64,000 nucleotides of DNA from Larus michahellis. Lineage: Eukaryota; Chordata; Aves; Charadriiformes; Laridae. Numbering within the stretch: position 1 is the stretch's first letter; every line of letters starts with the position of its first letter. The notes under the pieces were generated by a model that saw only the letters and a program-made list of their open reading frames with translations, ran no database searches and was not told the DNA's origin. The DNA lies in NCBI RefSeq assembly GCF_964199755.1, contig NC_133898.1, positions 104,646,847 through 104,710,846 of the forward strand. Reading direction: 5' to 3'. Both the position numbers and the translations under genes were made by a program. Positions 12,300 to 24,314 of this stretch are shown piece after piece.

Positions 12300-12690
12300 G
12301 GTAATCAGGGGTTGTAAGCATTTCCTGAACTGTAGGTCTCATCTGGACTATCATGCTATGTTGCTTCTGACGGATCTATTCTCCATGAGAATTTTTTAAT
12401 GCCTTTTGGAACCTTTTGGACTTTTGACCTCCACAACATCCTGTGATAATGAGTTCCACGATTTAATTTTGCATGAGATTCAGTTGTGTGTGAAAAATGA
12501 TTTCCTTTGTTTGTTTTAAACTCTCTGCCTGGTAAATAAATTGGGTACTCCCTGATTATTACATTAAGAAAAACAGCGAATTGTGCTTCTCTATTCAACT
12601 TCTCCACATATTTCATGTTTTTATAGACCTCTTGCACATCTCCCTTTTGTTATCTCTGTCCAAACTGAAGAGACCATGTCGTCTCTTCTT
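12300..12690 (-). mobile_element. ancient CR1 LINE 3' fragment
   Basis: Read on -, the segment parallels the C-terminal end and 3' UTR of an old amniote-wide CR1 lineage. On + one sees decayed counterparts of its landmarks: 'ccacaacatcctgtg', 'gagttccacgatttaatttt', 'gtgtgtgaaaaatgatttcc', 'tttatagacctcttgcacat' and 'ccaaactgaagag'. It shares this layout with the piece at 18565. A 93-codon - strand frame (12356-12637) is a remnant of ORF2 and not a host gene. Ends are approximate. Confidence 0.78.
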
Positions 12691-13551
12691 GCATTAAAAT
12701 GACTTCATATCTATGTTCAAAAATGTGCAAAGATACGTAATTATGGAACTGTGAAGGTGATGATGCACTTTATTATAATAACTCACACTAAAATGACTGT
12801 GACTCCATTCCTTTTCTGAATTAGTGGGGCTTCTGGCCAGCCAGACCTTCTGACTACTGGTCTATTTTAAAGTGAGTCTCTGCTTATATGTGTACTTTTC
12901 TTAACATATTCCTAACCAGGTAATTTCCATGACTTTAACTTCAGAGATTCTGGATAAATTTCCACTCTGGAATTACTCTGTCACCTTTACTTTCCTCTCT
13001 TCAGCCTGAAATCGGTGTACTCGCCTATGATTTTTTTCTAATCTAAGAATTAAGAAGTGCCATTTAATTGCTGAACATTCTAGACGTCGTATGGCCCAGT
13101 CAGTACTAAAGCTACACTATGTCTCTGTGACCTGCTTAGATATTAATAGGTTGGTAATGCAAGCACCTGATTAGCAGAATTCGCACCTACAGAAAATGAG
13201 ATTTCTACGTCCAGGCTCTTTGTGTCACACAGCCAAGTCGTCCGAGTCACCCGATTTGCAGCAGGCAGCTGCTTTGGGCATCGCTGTCGGTCAGAGGGGT
13301 GTGCAGAAGGAGCTGTGGGAACCAACGGAACCAGAACTTCTATTAAAAGCGCTGTGCACAGAGAAGTAACTCAGATCCCAGACATGCTGCGTTTTCTTGT
13401 ATTTCCAAACATGGCACTTGAGTTCACAACCAAAATAATCACAACCGCAGCAAACCCTAGTTTTTATTGTATGAATGCTTTTACCCTGTTTTGATTAAAC
13501 GTTATATTTTATGATAACATTCAACAATCCTTTTCTATTAACTTTTTTCAG

Positions 13552-13581
13552 GTGTATGCAAGTTACAATCTGTTAAAGAAA
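13552..13581 (+). other. exon-like 30-nt segment (microexon candidate)
   Basis: A strong polypyrimidine tract and TTTTTTCAG precede 30 bases that are followed by GTAAGTATG, a near-consensus donor. One frame is open (VYASYNLLKK), phase 0 at both ends. At this length an open frame carries almost no information, so it may be a chance pairing of splice-like signals. Confidence 0.12.
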
Positions 13582-14207
13582 GTAAGTATGTGGGGGGGCA
13601 GTCACTGTCTCGGTGACATTAAAATGCACTGACACCTGGCCAATGTGAACCTCTCTGGGCTTTGGCTTTTGTTATATTCTCAGGCCAGGTTCCCTAGGTT
13701 TTGCCAATCTTTTGGTGATTCTCGGTCATGTTCCATCAAGTTGGGGCCAAGTTTTAAGTACTCTGGAAACTGGACTTGCTTCAAACCTTAGAATAATTTA
13801 TAGTTCGGGATGATATTTATACAAAACGTACTTTGATTCAGCCAGAATTTGGTGGATTTGTCTGAGTTTTATTTCTAGTTTTATATCCTGTTTGAATGGA
13901 TCTGTGTAACTGGAATCTGAAGCTGATGAATGCATATGCTTATGGAAAAAAAAATTAAAAAAAAAATGCTTAGCTTAACTAAAAGCACTAGCTGGTTTTG
14001 CCTATTTCCATGAAGCAGAGTGAGATGAGTAATTTCCTTCCATACTACATTGTAAAATTAACAACATTTAGGGATCCGTTTTAATATTTTCTGGCAATTG
14101 GAGATGTTCTAATAGGATCACACTGTGATCTTAAGTTGTTCTGTGTCTATCGGGGCAAACATGTATTGTACACCTAGCCTGTCAGTATGAATCTCTCCAT
14201 GATCCTC

Positions 14208-14231
14208 CTACATTATCTATAAATAATGTAG
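14208..14231. repeat. perfect inverted repeat, 9-bp stem
   Basis: CTACATTAT at 14208-14216 pairs with ATAATGTAG at 14223-14231 around a 6-base loop. It is a possible cruciform or chance palindrome; no function is indicated. Confidence 0.75.
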
Positions 14232-15197
14232 CACACATGCTAGAAAACATCTGAGATCTATTTTGGAGTGGAACATGTAGTTCTCTCACACACAACATTT
14301 GGAACGGTTTACCTCTTGCATGTTAAAATGTTTCTCACTCAGAGAGAGGTCACATACACCAGCAAAAGGCAATTTGACTGAAGGCCTCCGTCTGAGGGAG
14401 GGTGTGTGATTGCAGAAGTCCACAATATTGTCACCTATGGGTATGTTGCTGGGTGGCTTCTCGCTGGAGGTTTTCAGCTCAGCCTGAAAACAGTTCCTGA
14501 AATACGAAATAGACCCCAGAAGTCTAAAATGCAGGCTGTGGAAAAGTCCATGATGTGCCTAGTGTAAGTGAGATGGAGAGGCTTGGATGTGAGCAGGCAC
14601 GAGGACCTGTGGAGCTGGGGGCAGCACGCACTAGAAGGTGCTGCTGGTGTAGAGGGAAGACATCAGCTGACCCAAAGGATGCATAAAGGATCCCGATGGT
14701 AGTACAGGCGTCAGAGAGAATTTAATTCTTTTCTGTCGGTGTCAGTTTGCAAGATCAGGCTTCTTTGACTTAGCACAGTTTAATTCAGAAACAGACTTAA
14801 GACAATGGAAATTTCTTTCTTTTTTTTTTTAAATGCAAACTATATCTCTCAGTTTGCTTTGTAAGTTGCCTGCAAAAACACTTCTCAGATGCAGATGCAA
14901 TACTTATTTAGCAACTTTGTAGAATTTGTTGATCGGTGGCTTTTGCAAGAATGATTACAGCGTGTGATACTAACAGCTGCTTCAGTTTAAATTGATGGCA
15001 GGTCTGTTTCTTTGGAAATAACTTATATAATTGCATTTCGAGGCCTTGGGGTTGTAATGAATACATTCTTTCAATCAATATTCTGTAGTTATTTAAAGTC
15101 CATGTTTGGGATGCAAATGGAAAAAAAAATGAATGTAAGCACAGTTGAAATGAACTATTACAATATTTTAAAACAACCATTTCCTTACAGGGACATA

Positions 15198-15219
15198 GAC
15201 TTTTAGAAGCCTAAAAGTC
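15198..15219. repeat. perfect inverted repeat, 9-bp stem
   Basis: GACTTTTAG (15198-15206) and CTAAAAGTC (15211-15219) flank a 4-base loop. Just upstream is an acceptor-like CCTTACAG, but every frame after it closes quickly. Confidence 0.75.
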
Positions 15220-18200
15220 AATGGCATTTAATCTTATTAGGACAAATTTTGAAGAGGTTTACAGATGCATACGGGGGCACATATAGGCTTCAATATTTGT
15301 ATGGAGGCACAGCAGGATGAAAAATTTCATAATTTACATTTTTTCCCCATTAGTGGAGATAACTTTACTTTGTTATTCACATATTCACATCCAAACTGTA
15401 CGTTAGATGACTTTGCCTCAACTGGGCCTTCAGCAATTAACTGAAGATTTCTTGAGGGTGCAATTAAAACGTATTGTAATTGTTGAAGGAGTTACCTGAT
15501 CTGCTGTTTTATGTAAACACAGAGACTACTTGGGTATAATTTAGTATTTGGCCAGAGAAGTCCAGCAATGAGAGACATTTTCTATTCTCTAGAATGTAGT
15601 TTGCATCTTAATATGACATACATACAACATTAATCACCTCTGCTGAAATTCTTTTCAGTTCAGCTCTAATATGCTGGAACATACAGGTGGCTGGTACTTA
15701 ATTTTTCTCCAGCATGTGTCTCAGGAATGTCAGTATTAAATGAATGGTACTTATGATGAGATGACCTATTTGTGATAATGTTACTTACTTAAACTTTACT
15801 CTGGCATTTGTTCTTTGTAATTCAGAATTTGATTATTTCAAATGCATTATTTGTTCCAAAAGGAAGAATACTCCTCTGCTTCTAAGACCACGCAATGACT
15901 TCTGCGTATCCCAAATGGCACTAGATGCCTATGTGAGGACAAGTGAATCGAACCATTTGTATTAGTGAAAAGAATGAGAATGTTTTCCTTTATTTTAGAG
16001 AAATGTCTTCTTTGAGAAACAGAATCATGTAAAACGTTTACTTTTTGACTTACATGTTTTGTTCTCATGTCTTCATCTATTCTTCTAACATAAACCCCTT
16101 GAAAATAATTAAGCTGTTATCCTTCAAGCACTTATCAAAAGGAAGCCTTCAGCTCACAGTGTACAAACAGTAGTCACAGCCTTATTGCCTTATCCAAAGT
16201 TAGCGGAGTATCGCTGTTGCTATTTCCTAATCAGAAGAGCTGTTTGGGGAGAAGAGCTGTGGGAAACCGACGGGAAGCTCATCTGGAGTCCTAGGCAATC
16301 TGCCCTAGTGTTACTACCTAGTCACTTCAGTTGATATATTTCATCCCCAGACATATTAAACCAGTTGGAAAGACTCCAGTAGACTCCAATGAGCTCACAT
16401 CAGGCAATTATATGATTGCTGGAGAACTGGAAATAGATGGGCTTTTACTTTAAGTAGAAATTCTTTTGAAATCAATGTAAAATGATACGGGAGTATCTTA
16501 GCAGATATTCATCTTAGTGACATATGTGTGGTTTCCCCTAAGTACTGCTATTGCTGAATATATGCGAATGGACTCAAGGTTTAATCAAGTATTTCCTTCT
16601 AACTGCGTCGGGCAGGGATGTCAGCTTTGCTGTGTAGAAGTGCGAGGGAGCTGGTACTTGCACGAGACCGCAGCCGTCTGCCTTGTGCACACGCAGTGGT
16701 ACACCCACTGAGCCCACCGGGCACTGGAATGGTTATTTTCCTAAAATAATTTCAGTATTGCCTTTCCACTAAAAGAGTTTCCTTTATATTGACAAATCGA
16801 TTGCCTGGCATAGACAATGGCAGCTGTAATTTTCATTACTTTGCCAAAAAAAAATATTAAAATTTACTCTCTCAAGCAAGTCTTAGCATTCTGTATTCCC
16901 TGAATGTCAGGTTAGTATCCAGACTCCTCACCTCTCTGCGTCTGAAGCCATGAATTAGTGCAGGCTTCCCTGTTGGGAATAGCTCACAACATGTAAATGA
17001 TATGTTAGAAATAATTATCCACTCTTCTTTTTCCCCAGGGTGTTCTGAGCCTTCGCACTTAAACATATGAACTGCCTTATTGAACTCACTGAGACCGCAA
17101 GCAAGGATTAAGCTGTTTGTAATAAGTTTGGTCTCCAGGGCTTTCTCATTGATTTATTTCCGTTTATAGGGTACTGTAAGCTGGGCGGTATATAAAACAC
17201 TTCTGATGTAATATTAAAAGATGAAATTGTGGTTTTGGACTATTACTGGCTAGAAATTTTCAGATTCAGAAATAAATATACTGAAGTCAGAGTCAATCCA
17301 AAAAGCAATCCCAAAGGCATGCTTGTTTCCCAGCCAAGCATTGTAGTCTTTCTATACTGACGCTTTGTGTTCAGGTTTAGAGTTTCCCCAATGGGCAATA
17401 ACTTCTAACAAGACAGATTTTTATTTCTATCTTTTATAGACTCTCTAGCTCTCTCAGGAATGCCATGAAGATGTTTTGCTGGATAAAAGGTTAAGTCATG
17501 AACCAGCATTGACTTTTTCAAATGGTTTTGTCTGTAGTGGTCTGCGATATATACTGTATGACACACATAGAGTTAATACAATTTCATATCATGTGTGCTG
17601 ACTGTAAGGAATCAGTGTTGACATTCATGCATGCTTATTTCTACAAGGAAGTACTTCAGTTATTGCCTTTGTCTCCTATTAGTTTCCTTTCCTTTTTGCC
17701 AAGGAGCAAGTTTTTTTCAAATGAATCACTAATTTTTTTTTCCAACACTGTTATTTTGTTTAGTTAAATTTTGAGGCCCTCTTAATAATCTGGAAGGAAA
17801 TCTTGGCAAGAAACAAAACAGATCTTGAATTAGTTGTCTGAGTCCATTTTTACACTCCTTTAAAAAGAGCAAGGAAACATTTCAAAGGAGTTCAAAGAGA
17901 GGGAGTAGAACATTTGGTGCAGATGTGACTTTATGGCATGTGAGTGGAAATGAATGGCGATGCGAAATGTACATTTTGACTATCAAATATAAACAACTTT
18001 GTTTCTTATTGGTTTAAATGGTGGTTTGTCTCCTTGCTTTATTTCATGGCGTGTATTGATTGCATTTCAGCAGCTGGATTGACTCTGGGTTTTGGATTAT
18101 TTAGTTTTTTTAATGTGACCTTAAGTCTGCATTGAGTGTTAAGTATTCATTATATGCTTCACTACAGCTTTCATGCAGTTGCAATTATTGTAATAGTTTA

Positions 18201-18564
18201 TGCAGTATTTATAAATTATAATAGCACATAACTCTGTGAACAGTTTCAATGCAGTTGGATCTCCTACATATTTGCATCTTGGGTAGATATTTAATAAAAA
18301 CTGAGCTGATGCTGCAGGTTTGAGGCATTAAAAAACTCTGTCTTCTGTTGATCTGCCTATTTCCATGAACTTCATGAACTGTTTGTCAAATTTGGTTAAT
18401 TTTTGGTTACCTTGAGATCAAAGGTTTGTGGGTAGAACTGACAGTATACCATATAAGACTGATTTATTTATTTATTTTTCATAAGTATCCAGACAAAAGA
18501 ATAACACACCAATACTGAGCCTTATCTTGCCATTTTATGTTCCTTCCTCTCTCTTTGACTTTTG

Positions 18565-18870
18565 GCAATCAATGGCTTAGGGATTTCCTGAGCTCGAGGC
18601 AGCATCTGGACCATCATATTTTAATAGCCACTGGTGGACCCTTTCTCCATGAATTTGTCTAATCTCTCTAACTCCATTTTGCTTTTGGCCTTAACTACAT
18701 CCTGTGGCAACGAGTTCCAAAATGTAATTACGTGTTGTGTGAAAAAGTACTTCCTTTTGTTGGTTCTTAAATACTTGTTATGGGCAAAGTGTGTTCTCTG
18801 CTGAGTGATAACACTGATTTCTTTACTGTGCTGGGAAGCAATCACTCCCTGGACAATAGGTGTTCCCAGC
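18565..18870 (-). mobile_element. ancient CR1 LINE 3' fragment
   Basis: Same ancient CR1 landmarks as at 12300-12690, in the same orientation. On + they read 'tttctccatgaatttgtcta', 'aactacatcctgtggcaacg', 'gagttccaaaatgtaatta' and 'gtgtgaaaaagtacttcctt'. The - strand ORF at 18621-18899 contains the matching HVITFWNSLPQDVV stretch, the decayed form of the HWNRLP motif near the end of CR1 ORF2. It is less decayed than the 12.3 kb copy. Boundaries are approximate. Confidence 0.8.
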
Positions 18871-19954
18871 AGTAGGACAATGTGGTTATATGTGGACATC
18901 AGTGAGAAGAGTGACAGGAGACAAGAGAAGTGTGTAGTGGCCCCTAGTTTATTTGACTTTGTTCTGTCGTGAGACTATACGTAAGAACATTATGCTCTTA
19001 AATTGGAACTGCACTGCTGGGCCATTCCTTGATGTTTAACAAAGCAGACAAGTGTTTATTGTAGGCTCTTCCTCTTCCCTTACATTGCAAATGAACTGAA
19101 ATATAAAGTCTAATTTACCATACATGGTCAGATGCAAGTTTTCGTTGCTCTGTGTTTAACAATGTACAGTTAATATATTATGCACTAAACACTTGTGTTT
19201 GCAACACAGAAACATTGTTGTCTGATCCACATGATGTACTTAATGTGTCACAGGCTTCAGGGTCAGTTTTTTCTTCTGGCCAAGAGCTCAGAACTAGCAG
19301 CTGTGTTGAGGGATGTCATTACCAAACCACGCCATGACCCTGAGCCTCAGGATCAATACTTCCGTTACTAAAAATGTTTTATTTGGTAATAAAAGTTTTC
19401 CTAGATAAGCTGATTTAACTGGAATTTCTGATTGCTTAGAATTAGGCTTTTTACTTATGCAGCAAAATAAGGATATAGGGAACTGTAACCCAACATTAAT
19501 AAAAAAAATCAGTGCCTGAAAGGTAAGAAAAAATTTGACCAGCCAGATCCTCTTATTCATGTCAGCAATGTCCCAAAAGGTCAGGATCAATATAGTTTTT
19601 TGGTGTTTTTTTTGCTGTACTACCATGAGCTAATTTTGAATTACATCAAGTTGTTTGTTGTTCGAGCTTACATTTGCAGAGCAATCCTCCATGTTTTTAA
19701 GAGGAAGATTCAAGAACTAATGTTATTGTAGAAGTAGACGAAGGTCACTCTTTTCACTTGGGTTTTGAAGACTAGGATGAAATTGTTACAGAGACATACT
19801 TGGCTGCATTATAACGTGATCTCCTCTTTAAATTTTCATTAAATTCAGCACCTATTTAACAATCAATAAAAACAAAAGGTGCCCAAAGAAACACCTTATT
19901 TTACTTGTAAAGGAAAAATAGAATTTTTCTAGACTAGAGTATCTTTTGAGGGGG
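18871..19954. other. intergenic, no gene recognised
   Basis: A 110-codon - strand frame (19294-19626) is rich in hydrophobic residues but has no family motif and lies in AT-rich DNA, so I treat it as chance. Nothing else is supported. Confidence 0.5.
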
Positions 19955-20513
19955 TACATGAGCTGGCAATGCGCACTTGCAGCTCAGAAAGCCAACTGCA
20001 TCCTGGGCTGCATCAAAAGAAGCATGGCCAGCAGGTCAAGGAAGGTGATTCTGCCCCTCTACTCTGCTCTGGTGAGACCCCACCTGGAGTATTGCGTCCA
20101 GCTCTGGACCCCTCGGCACAAGAAGGACATGGACCTGTTGGAACGGGTCCAGCGGAGGGCCATGAAGATGATCCGAGGGCTGGAGCACCTCTCCTACGAG
20201 GACAGGCTGAGAGTTGGGGTTGTTCAGCCTGGAGAAGAGAAGGCTCCAGGGAGACCTTATAGCAGCCTTCCAATACCCAAAGGGGGCCTACAGGAGAGAT
20301 GGGGAGGGACTCTTTATCAGGGAGTGTTATGATAGGATGAGGGGTAACGGCCTCCAACTGAAAGAGGGTAGATTTAGATTGGATATCAGGAAGAAATTCT
20401 TTACTGTGAGGGTCGTGAGGCACTGGAACAGGTTGCCCAGAGAAGTTGTGGATGCCCCATCCCTGGAAGTGTTCAAGGCCAGGCTGGATGGGGCTTTGAG
20501 CAGCCTGGTCTAG
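19955..20513 (+). pseudogene. CR1 ORF2 C-terminal remnant with frameshift
   Basis: Two frames together give the last ~185 codons of CR1 ORF2. The first carries [20 protein letters not shown] and ends near [10 protein letters not shown]. The reading then shifts around 20205-20215, where two bases seem lost in the 'gagag(ag)ctggg' region. The second frame carries [25 protein letters not shown] and LDGALSSLV to the stop at 20513. It lacks the catalytic RT motifs because of 5' truncation and is non-functional. Confidence 0.88.
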
Positions 20514-20612
20514 TGGGAGGTGCCCCTGGCCATGGCAGGGGGGTTGGAACTAGATGATCTTTAAGGTCCCTTCCAATCCGAACCATTCTGTGATTCTGTG
20601 TAATTCTGTGAT
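19955..20612 (+). mobile_element. CR1 LINE, 5'-truncated, + strand
   Basis: Begins inside the CR1 RT C-terminal region and runs through the stop and 3' UTR to a terminal repeat of ATTCTGTGATTCTGTG type at about 20585-20612. The 3' UTR includes the family's GGTTGGAACTAGATGATCTT block. Orientation is opposite to the other CR1s in the left half. The 9.3 kb copy covers the same portion in its right part, and the two are clearly alignable. Confidence 0.95.
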
Positions 20613-23600
20613 CATTTTGTGTTGTCAAATAGTAGGCATCTTAGTCTCTCTGTCTTCCCATATATAGGAAACCATAAGAGAACAGAAGGTATTCAGAGAG
20701 AAGCTTAAATTTGACTCCTATGCCAAAGAGAGACACTACTATAGGAGGTAATCGCATGCTCCTATTCAGGTGCCTCTTTCTCTCTATCAGGTGTATACAA
20801 AAGTTAGTAAAACAAAGCTATTTGCTTGAAGTTTGGAGACGTGAATTTCCTCCCTGCAGGTCTCACTTCAGGGAAGCCTTGTGAACTCTTTTGCAGGTGC
20901 TAAGAAAACTCAGAATAGCATAGAAACGAAAAGGAGGGAAAATACAGCATTCACATCGACTGTGGCATTCAGTTAATTAGGAATTTCACTTCCTTTTAGA
21001 TGTTTTTCAAGCAGTTGAACCTGCTGCCATGATTTATGCAAACTTAGGAGGTCAGAGTGCCATAACTTCAGTCAGTACCATTTAACTTAAATTTCACACG
21101 CAAAGTAATTTCCAGTGAAATGTTTTCTTCTTTTTCTTCAAAGGAGACTAGCAATTTTTTTGTTGGTAAGGTATTCAGCAATGAAGTCAGTTCACAGCCT
21201 GGCTTGCACCAGGGGCTCTAGAACTGTGCTTGCAAACTTCTCCTTTAAAACGCAGTGGACAGAGGAATCAGGGTGGATGAACTGCAACGCCCAGTGTGGT
21301 GCAGTATAGTCCTCAAATAATTTCATAAAATTCACTGGGGAATTAACAGGCTTTTTAAGTTTTAAATATATCTCATTGTTTTTCTTGAATATTTGATTTC
21401 TGAAATAAATAAAACCTTGTTACTTAGTTGGGAAATGTTACATTATTTGATGTAAATGGAAATTGCCGAGTACCATTTTCCAGAATTGGCAGTGCACACA
21501 CAGGTTTGTTCATTTAGCTCATGCTAAACAATTTCACTCCAGCATGTATTTTAATAATTCAGTCTTTTCTCTTTTTGCAGACTCTATCTGAGCACCACAG
21601 GCTGACGTAATTTGCAGATGACGATAATTTCTTTGGTACGAACTAATTAACTAATTGCCATCTGCTATAAAATGAAGATCTGGCAGGTTATAAAGGGGCA
21701 GGTTCTACCTCTTCTACAGTCTTCATTTGTGAGACAAAAGGCCCATATTCTCAAGACTGACTAATAACCTTTCAAAACCAATTTAAGATCCTTGAAAAGA
21801 TTGACTTGCAGTGGGATGAGTGGGTAACCACACAAAATTTCTGAAAATTAGGTTACTTTATGATACTCTCCATTGGTTATTCACAAATGGAGTTTACCTG
21901 ACCCATTTTAATAATTGCAGCCTACAAGTTTGTTTGCCAGAGTATTTTGCTATTTCTGGTGAAGCCTACTCACTGAGAAGAGATAAATGGAGGAGGCCTG
22001 AGTATAAAAAGTGAAAATCAAAAAGGAAAAATGCTATAGCAAGTGTAAACTTGTAAACCTTAGCTTTCTGAATTGCATTCAGTAATTTCTTCAGTTATTC
22101 CCCAGTATGTTTAAAATAAATGATCAAACTGTTAAAAATCCTCATGTAGTTAAAAAGTGACCCTATCTCTGCAGGAACACCTGAGCTTGCTCAGACTAAT
22201 TGGCTTGGGTATTGGTAACAGCCTTAGCCACAACAGTGATGTCAGTATGAATTAGCTGCCAACGTTTTTAAGCAGGTTCCCAGCTGGGTTTTGCTGTTGA
22301 AGTTAAGCTCCTTGTCTTTATGTTCGGACTGTAATGAGCACCTGTGTGGGCTAGGTTAAGGCTCAGGAATGTCCTACCTATGGCTGCGAAGGTAGGCATA
22401 ATAAAAATATACTGTGTGTTATACAATATTTTCATTGCACCATACCTGTAGCATTGGCTATGCTTGTTAGGCCTAGATGAAAAAAGTTATCAGGTTGGAA
22501 ATGTTGCAAAATGGGAGGAAAATATCACTGGTTTGGACTCTGGCTCCTTTATGTAAGTGGTCAAATCTTGTTTCGGACTGCTACAAGTATATAAGGACAA
22601 AGGAGTTGGAGCTGTGTTAAAAATAGTCACAGCTTTTGTTTTTTTGACCTAGACTCTTTGTATGTCCTTCACAATCAGTGAAGTGCGTTGAATTTGCACA
22701 CAAAGCTTGCTGCACATACCTTATTTTTTCAATTTCTGTTAATAGACATTTATTTCCCTGTTTGGAAAATAACCTAGGTGATAAATAAATATTACAATGC
22801 ATATTGTCCCATTAAAATCAAATCTATGAACAACTGAACTTGTTATTATGTGAAAACAGAAGCTGGACTCTGCTTGAGGCTCAGTCGAGTTCTGATTGCG
22901 CATCTAAAGACAAAAATGTATGCAAAATCCCTTAAAAACATTGCAGCGCAGGGGGAATGGTATTTATAACTGATGCTTTGAAATTATTTAGCTCTTATAT
23001 AAAAATCAAGAAATCCCTGTATTGGGAAGAGTAGGCAGGGTGAATAACATGGAAGATTTATTGGAAAATATTTGTAAGTGTTCAGGACAGGCTTAAAACT
23101 TCTAGCCATATGGACAACATATGTATACGTTAGCTGAAAACAATACGTAGTTTCCACTGTCCAAGCACATAGAATTTATTTCTTAAATGCATTTTTAGGC
23201 CAATAATTGTAAGACATAATTGCTCATATCAGTGAAACCCAAAATTATTTGTTTATTGACCGAAGTAAGCAGGACGAATCAGCACATGCATTAGCGAAAC
23301 TGAGATGGCGTCCCATACGGCTCACTTTCTGAGCCTAATTGTTTAATAATTCAGAGTGGTATTTTAAGGGAGAAACAGTAAGAAAAAAATATTGTGTTTG
23401 TTAATATATGCTAAAAATGGAGGAAAATTAACATGGTTTTGAAAGCACAAGGCTTTGCTTGGGGGTTTGGGTGGTGACTATTCTTGTTTTGTTTTTAAAT
23501 AGTGCATATCTGTGCATAGCTTTTCGTTTTGAAGTGTGTGGTGGGGTTGTGTTTTTGTTTGGTTTTTTTTTTTGTAACCTCTTGCTTCTACAAATGTGTC

Positions 23601-24258
23601 ATGACTTGAGAGAGGTACATCATGACCTTAACAGTAGTTCCTGGTATTTTACTCCTGGAACGGGCTCCTACTGAAAGGAAGATGAGTTTAAAGACATAAT
23701 CAATCCTGACTTAGATTAGTCTCAAAATTATTACGTTTGAAGGGTACCTGATACATTTTGAAAGGTATCTTGTCATTCTTAGCAGATTTTTTGACTATTA
23801 TTTTATTTGTGGAAGGGTAGTTTCACATGACCTAGAGCTGTTTCACGCAGAGACAGAAAGAACTGCTGGGGTCCCAACCCACGCAATCTGTTGCAGCATC
23901 CCTGGACTGACGGGTACTCTATCAGCACATACAGTCGTGTCAGGAGCAGCAGAGCTTGTAAACAGTGTGGGCAACCTGGAGAATAAAACTCTGCAACAAG
24001 ACGGGGAGTGACCCAAAACAGGTGGTGTGCACATCCCTCTATGTACAGCTGCGCGGAGGAGGTCAGCCACCGAATCAAAACATCAGTTGCTCACTCATAT
24101 AGCTTGTCTCTTATATATTTAGACACTTTCAGACTAACTGTAATTTTCTGCATCTTTTTTTGGGGGGAGCTGTTCATTGTATGATCTTCCAAGTGAGTGA
24201 AAGGTTCACAATTCTCTGCAGTGTATTTAACTACCTAATTATGTTTTTTTTTCCCTAG

Positions 24259-24314
24259 AGCCATGACTATCTACCTTCAGGTCATATGTATTTCACAGGG
24301 ATTTTGGAAAAGGG
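24259..24314 (+). other. exon-like 56-nt segment
   Basis: Preceded by T9CCCTAG, a strong acceptor, and followed by GTAAGTATA, a strong donor. One frame is open across all 56 bases (SHDYLPSGHMYFTGILEKG, ending in phase 2); a second frame is open as well. It may be an exon of an unrecognised + strand transcript or a chance pseudo-exon. Phase is compatible with the segment at 32027 only if an alternative AG two bases downstream is used. Confidence 0.15.

Larger units (their letters stand above)
12691..18564. other. intergenic, no gene recognised
   Basis: About 5.9 kb of AT-rich DNA with chance ORFs only. Items listed separately are an exon-like 30-mer at 13552 and perfect hairpins at 14208 and 15198. 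About 13140-13400 is mildly GC-richer and open on both strands, with no recognisable product. Confidence 0.55.

Noticed and set aside
19294..19626. 110-codon hydrophobic - strand ORF
   Set aside because: AT-rich DNA read in this direction gives Phe/Leu/Ile-rich frames by composition. No start context, splice sites or family were found.
20013..20423. 136-codon - strand ORF
   Set aside because: Antisense shadow of the + strand CR1 remnant.
21570..21640. Acceptor-like TTTCTCTTTTTGCAG followed by ACTCTATCTGAGC
   Set aside because: All three frames close quickly and no donor follows.
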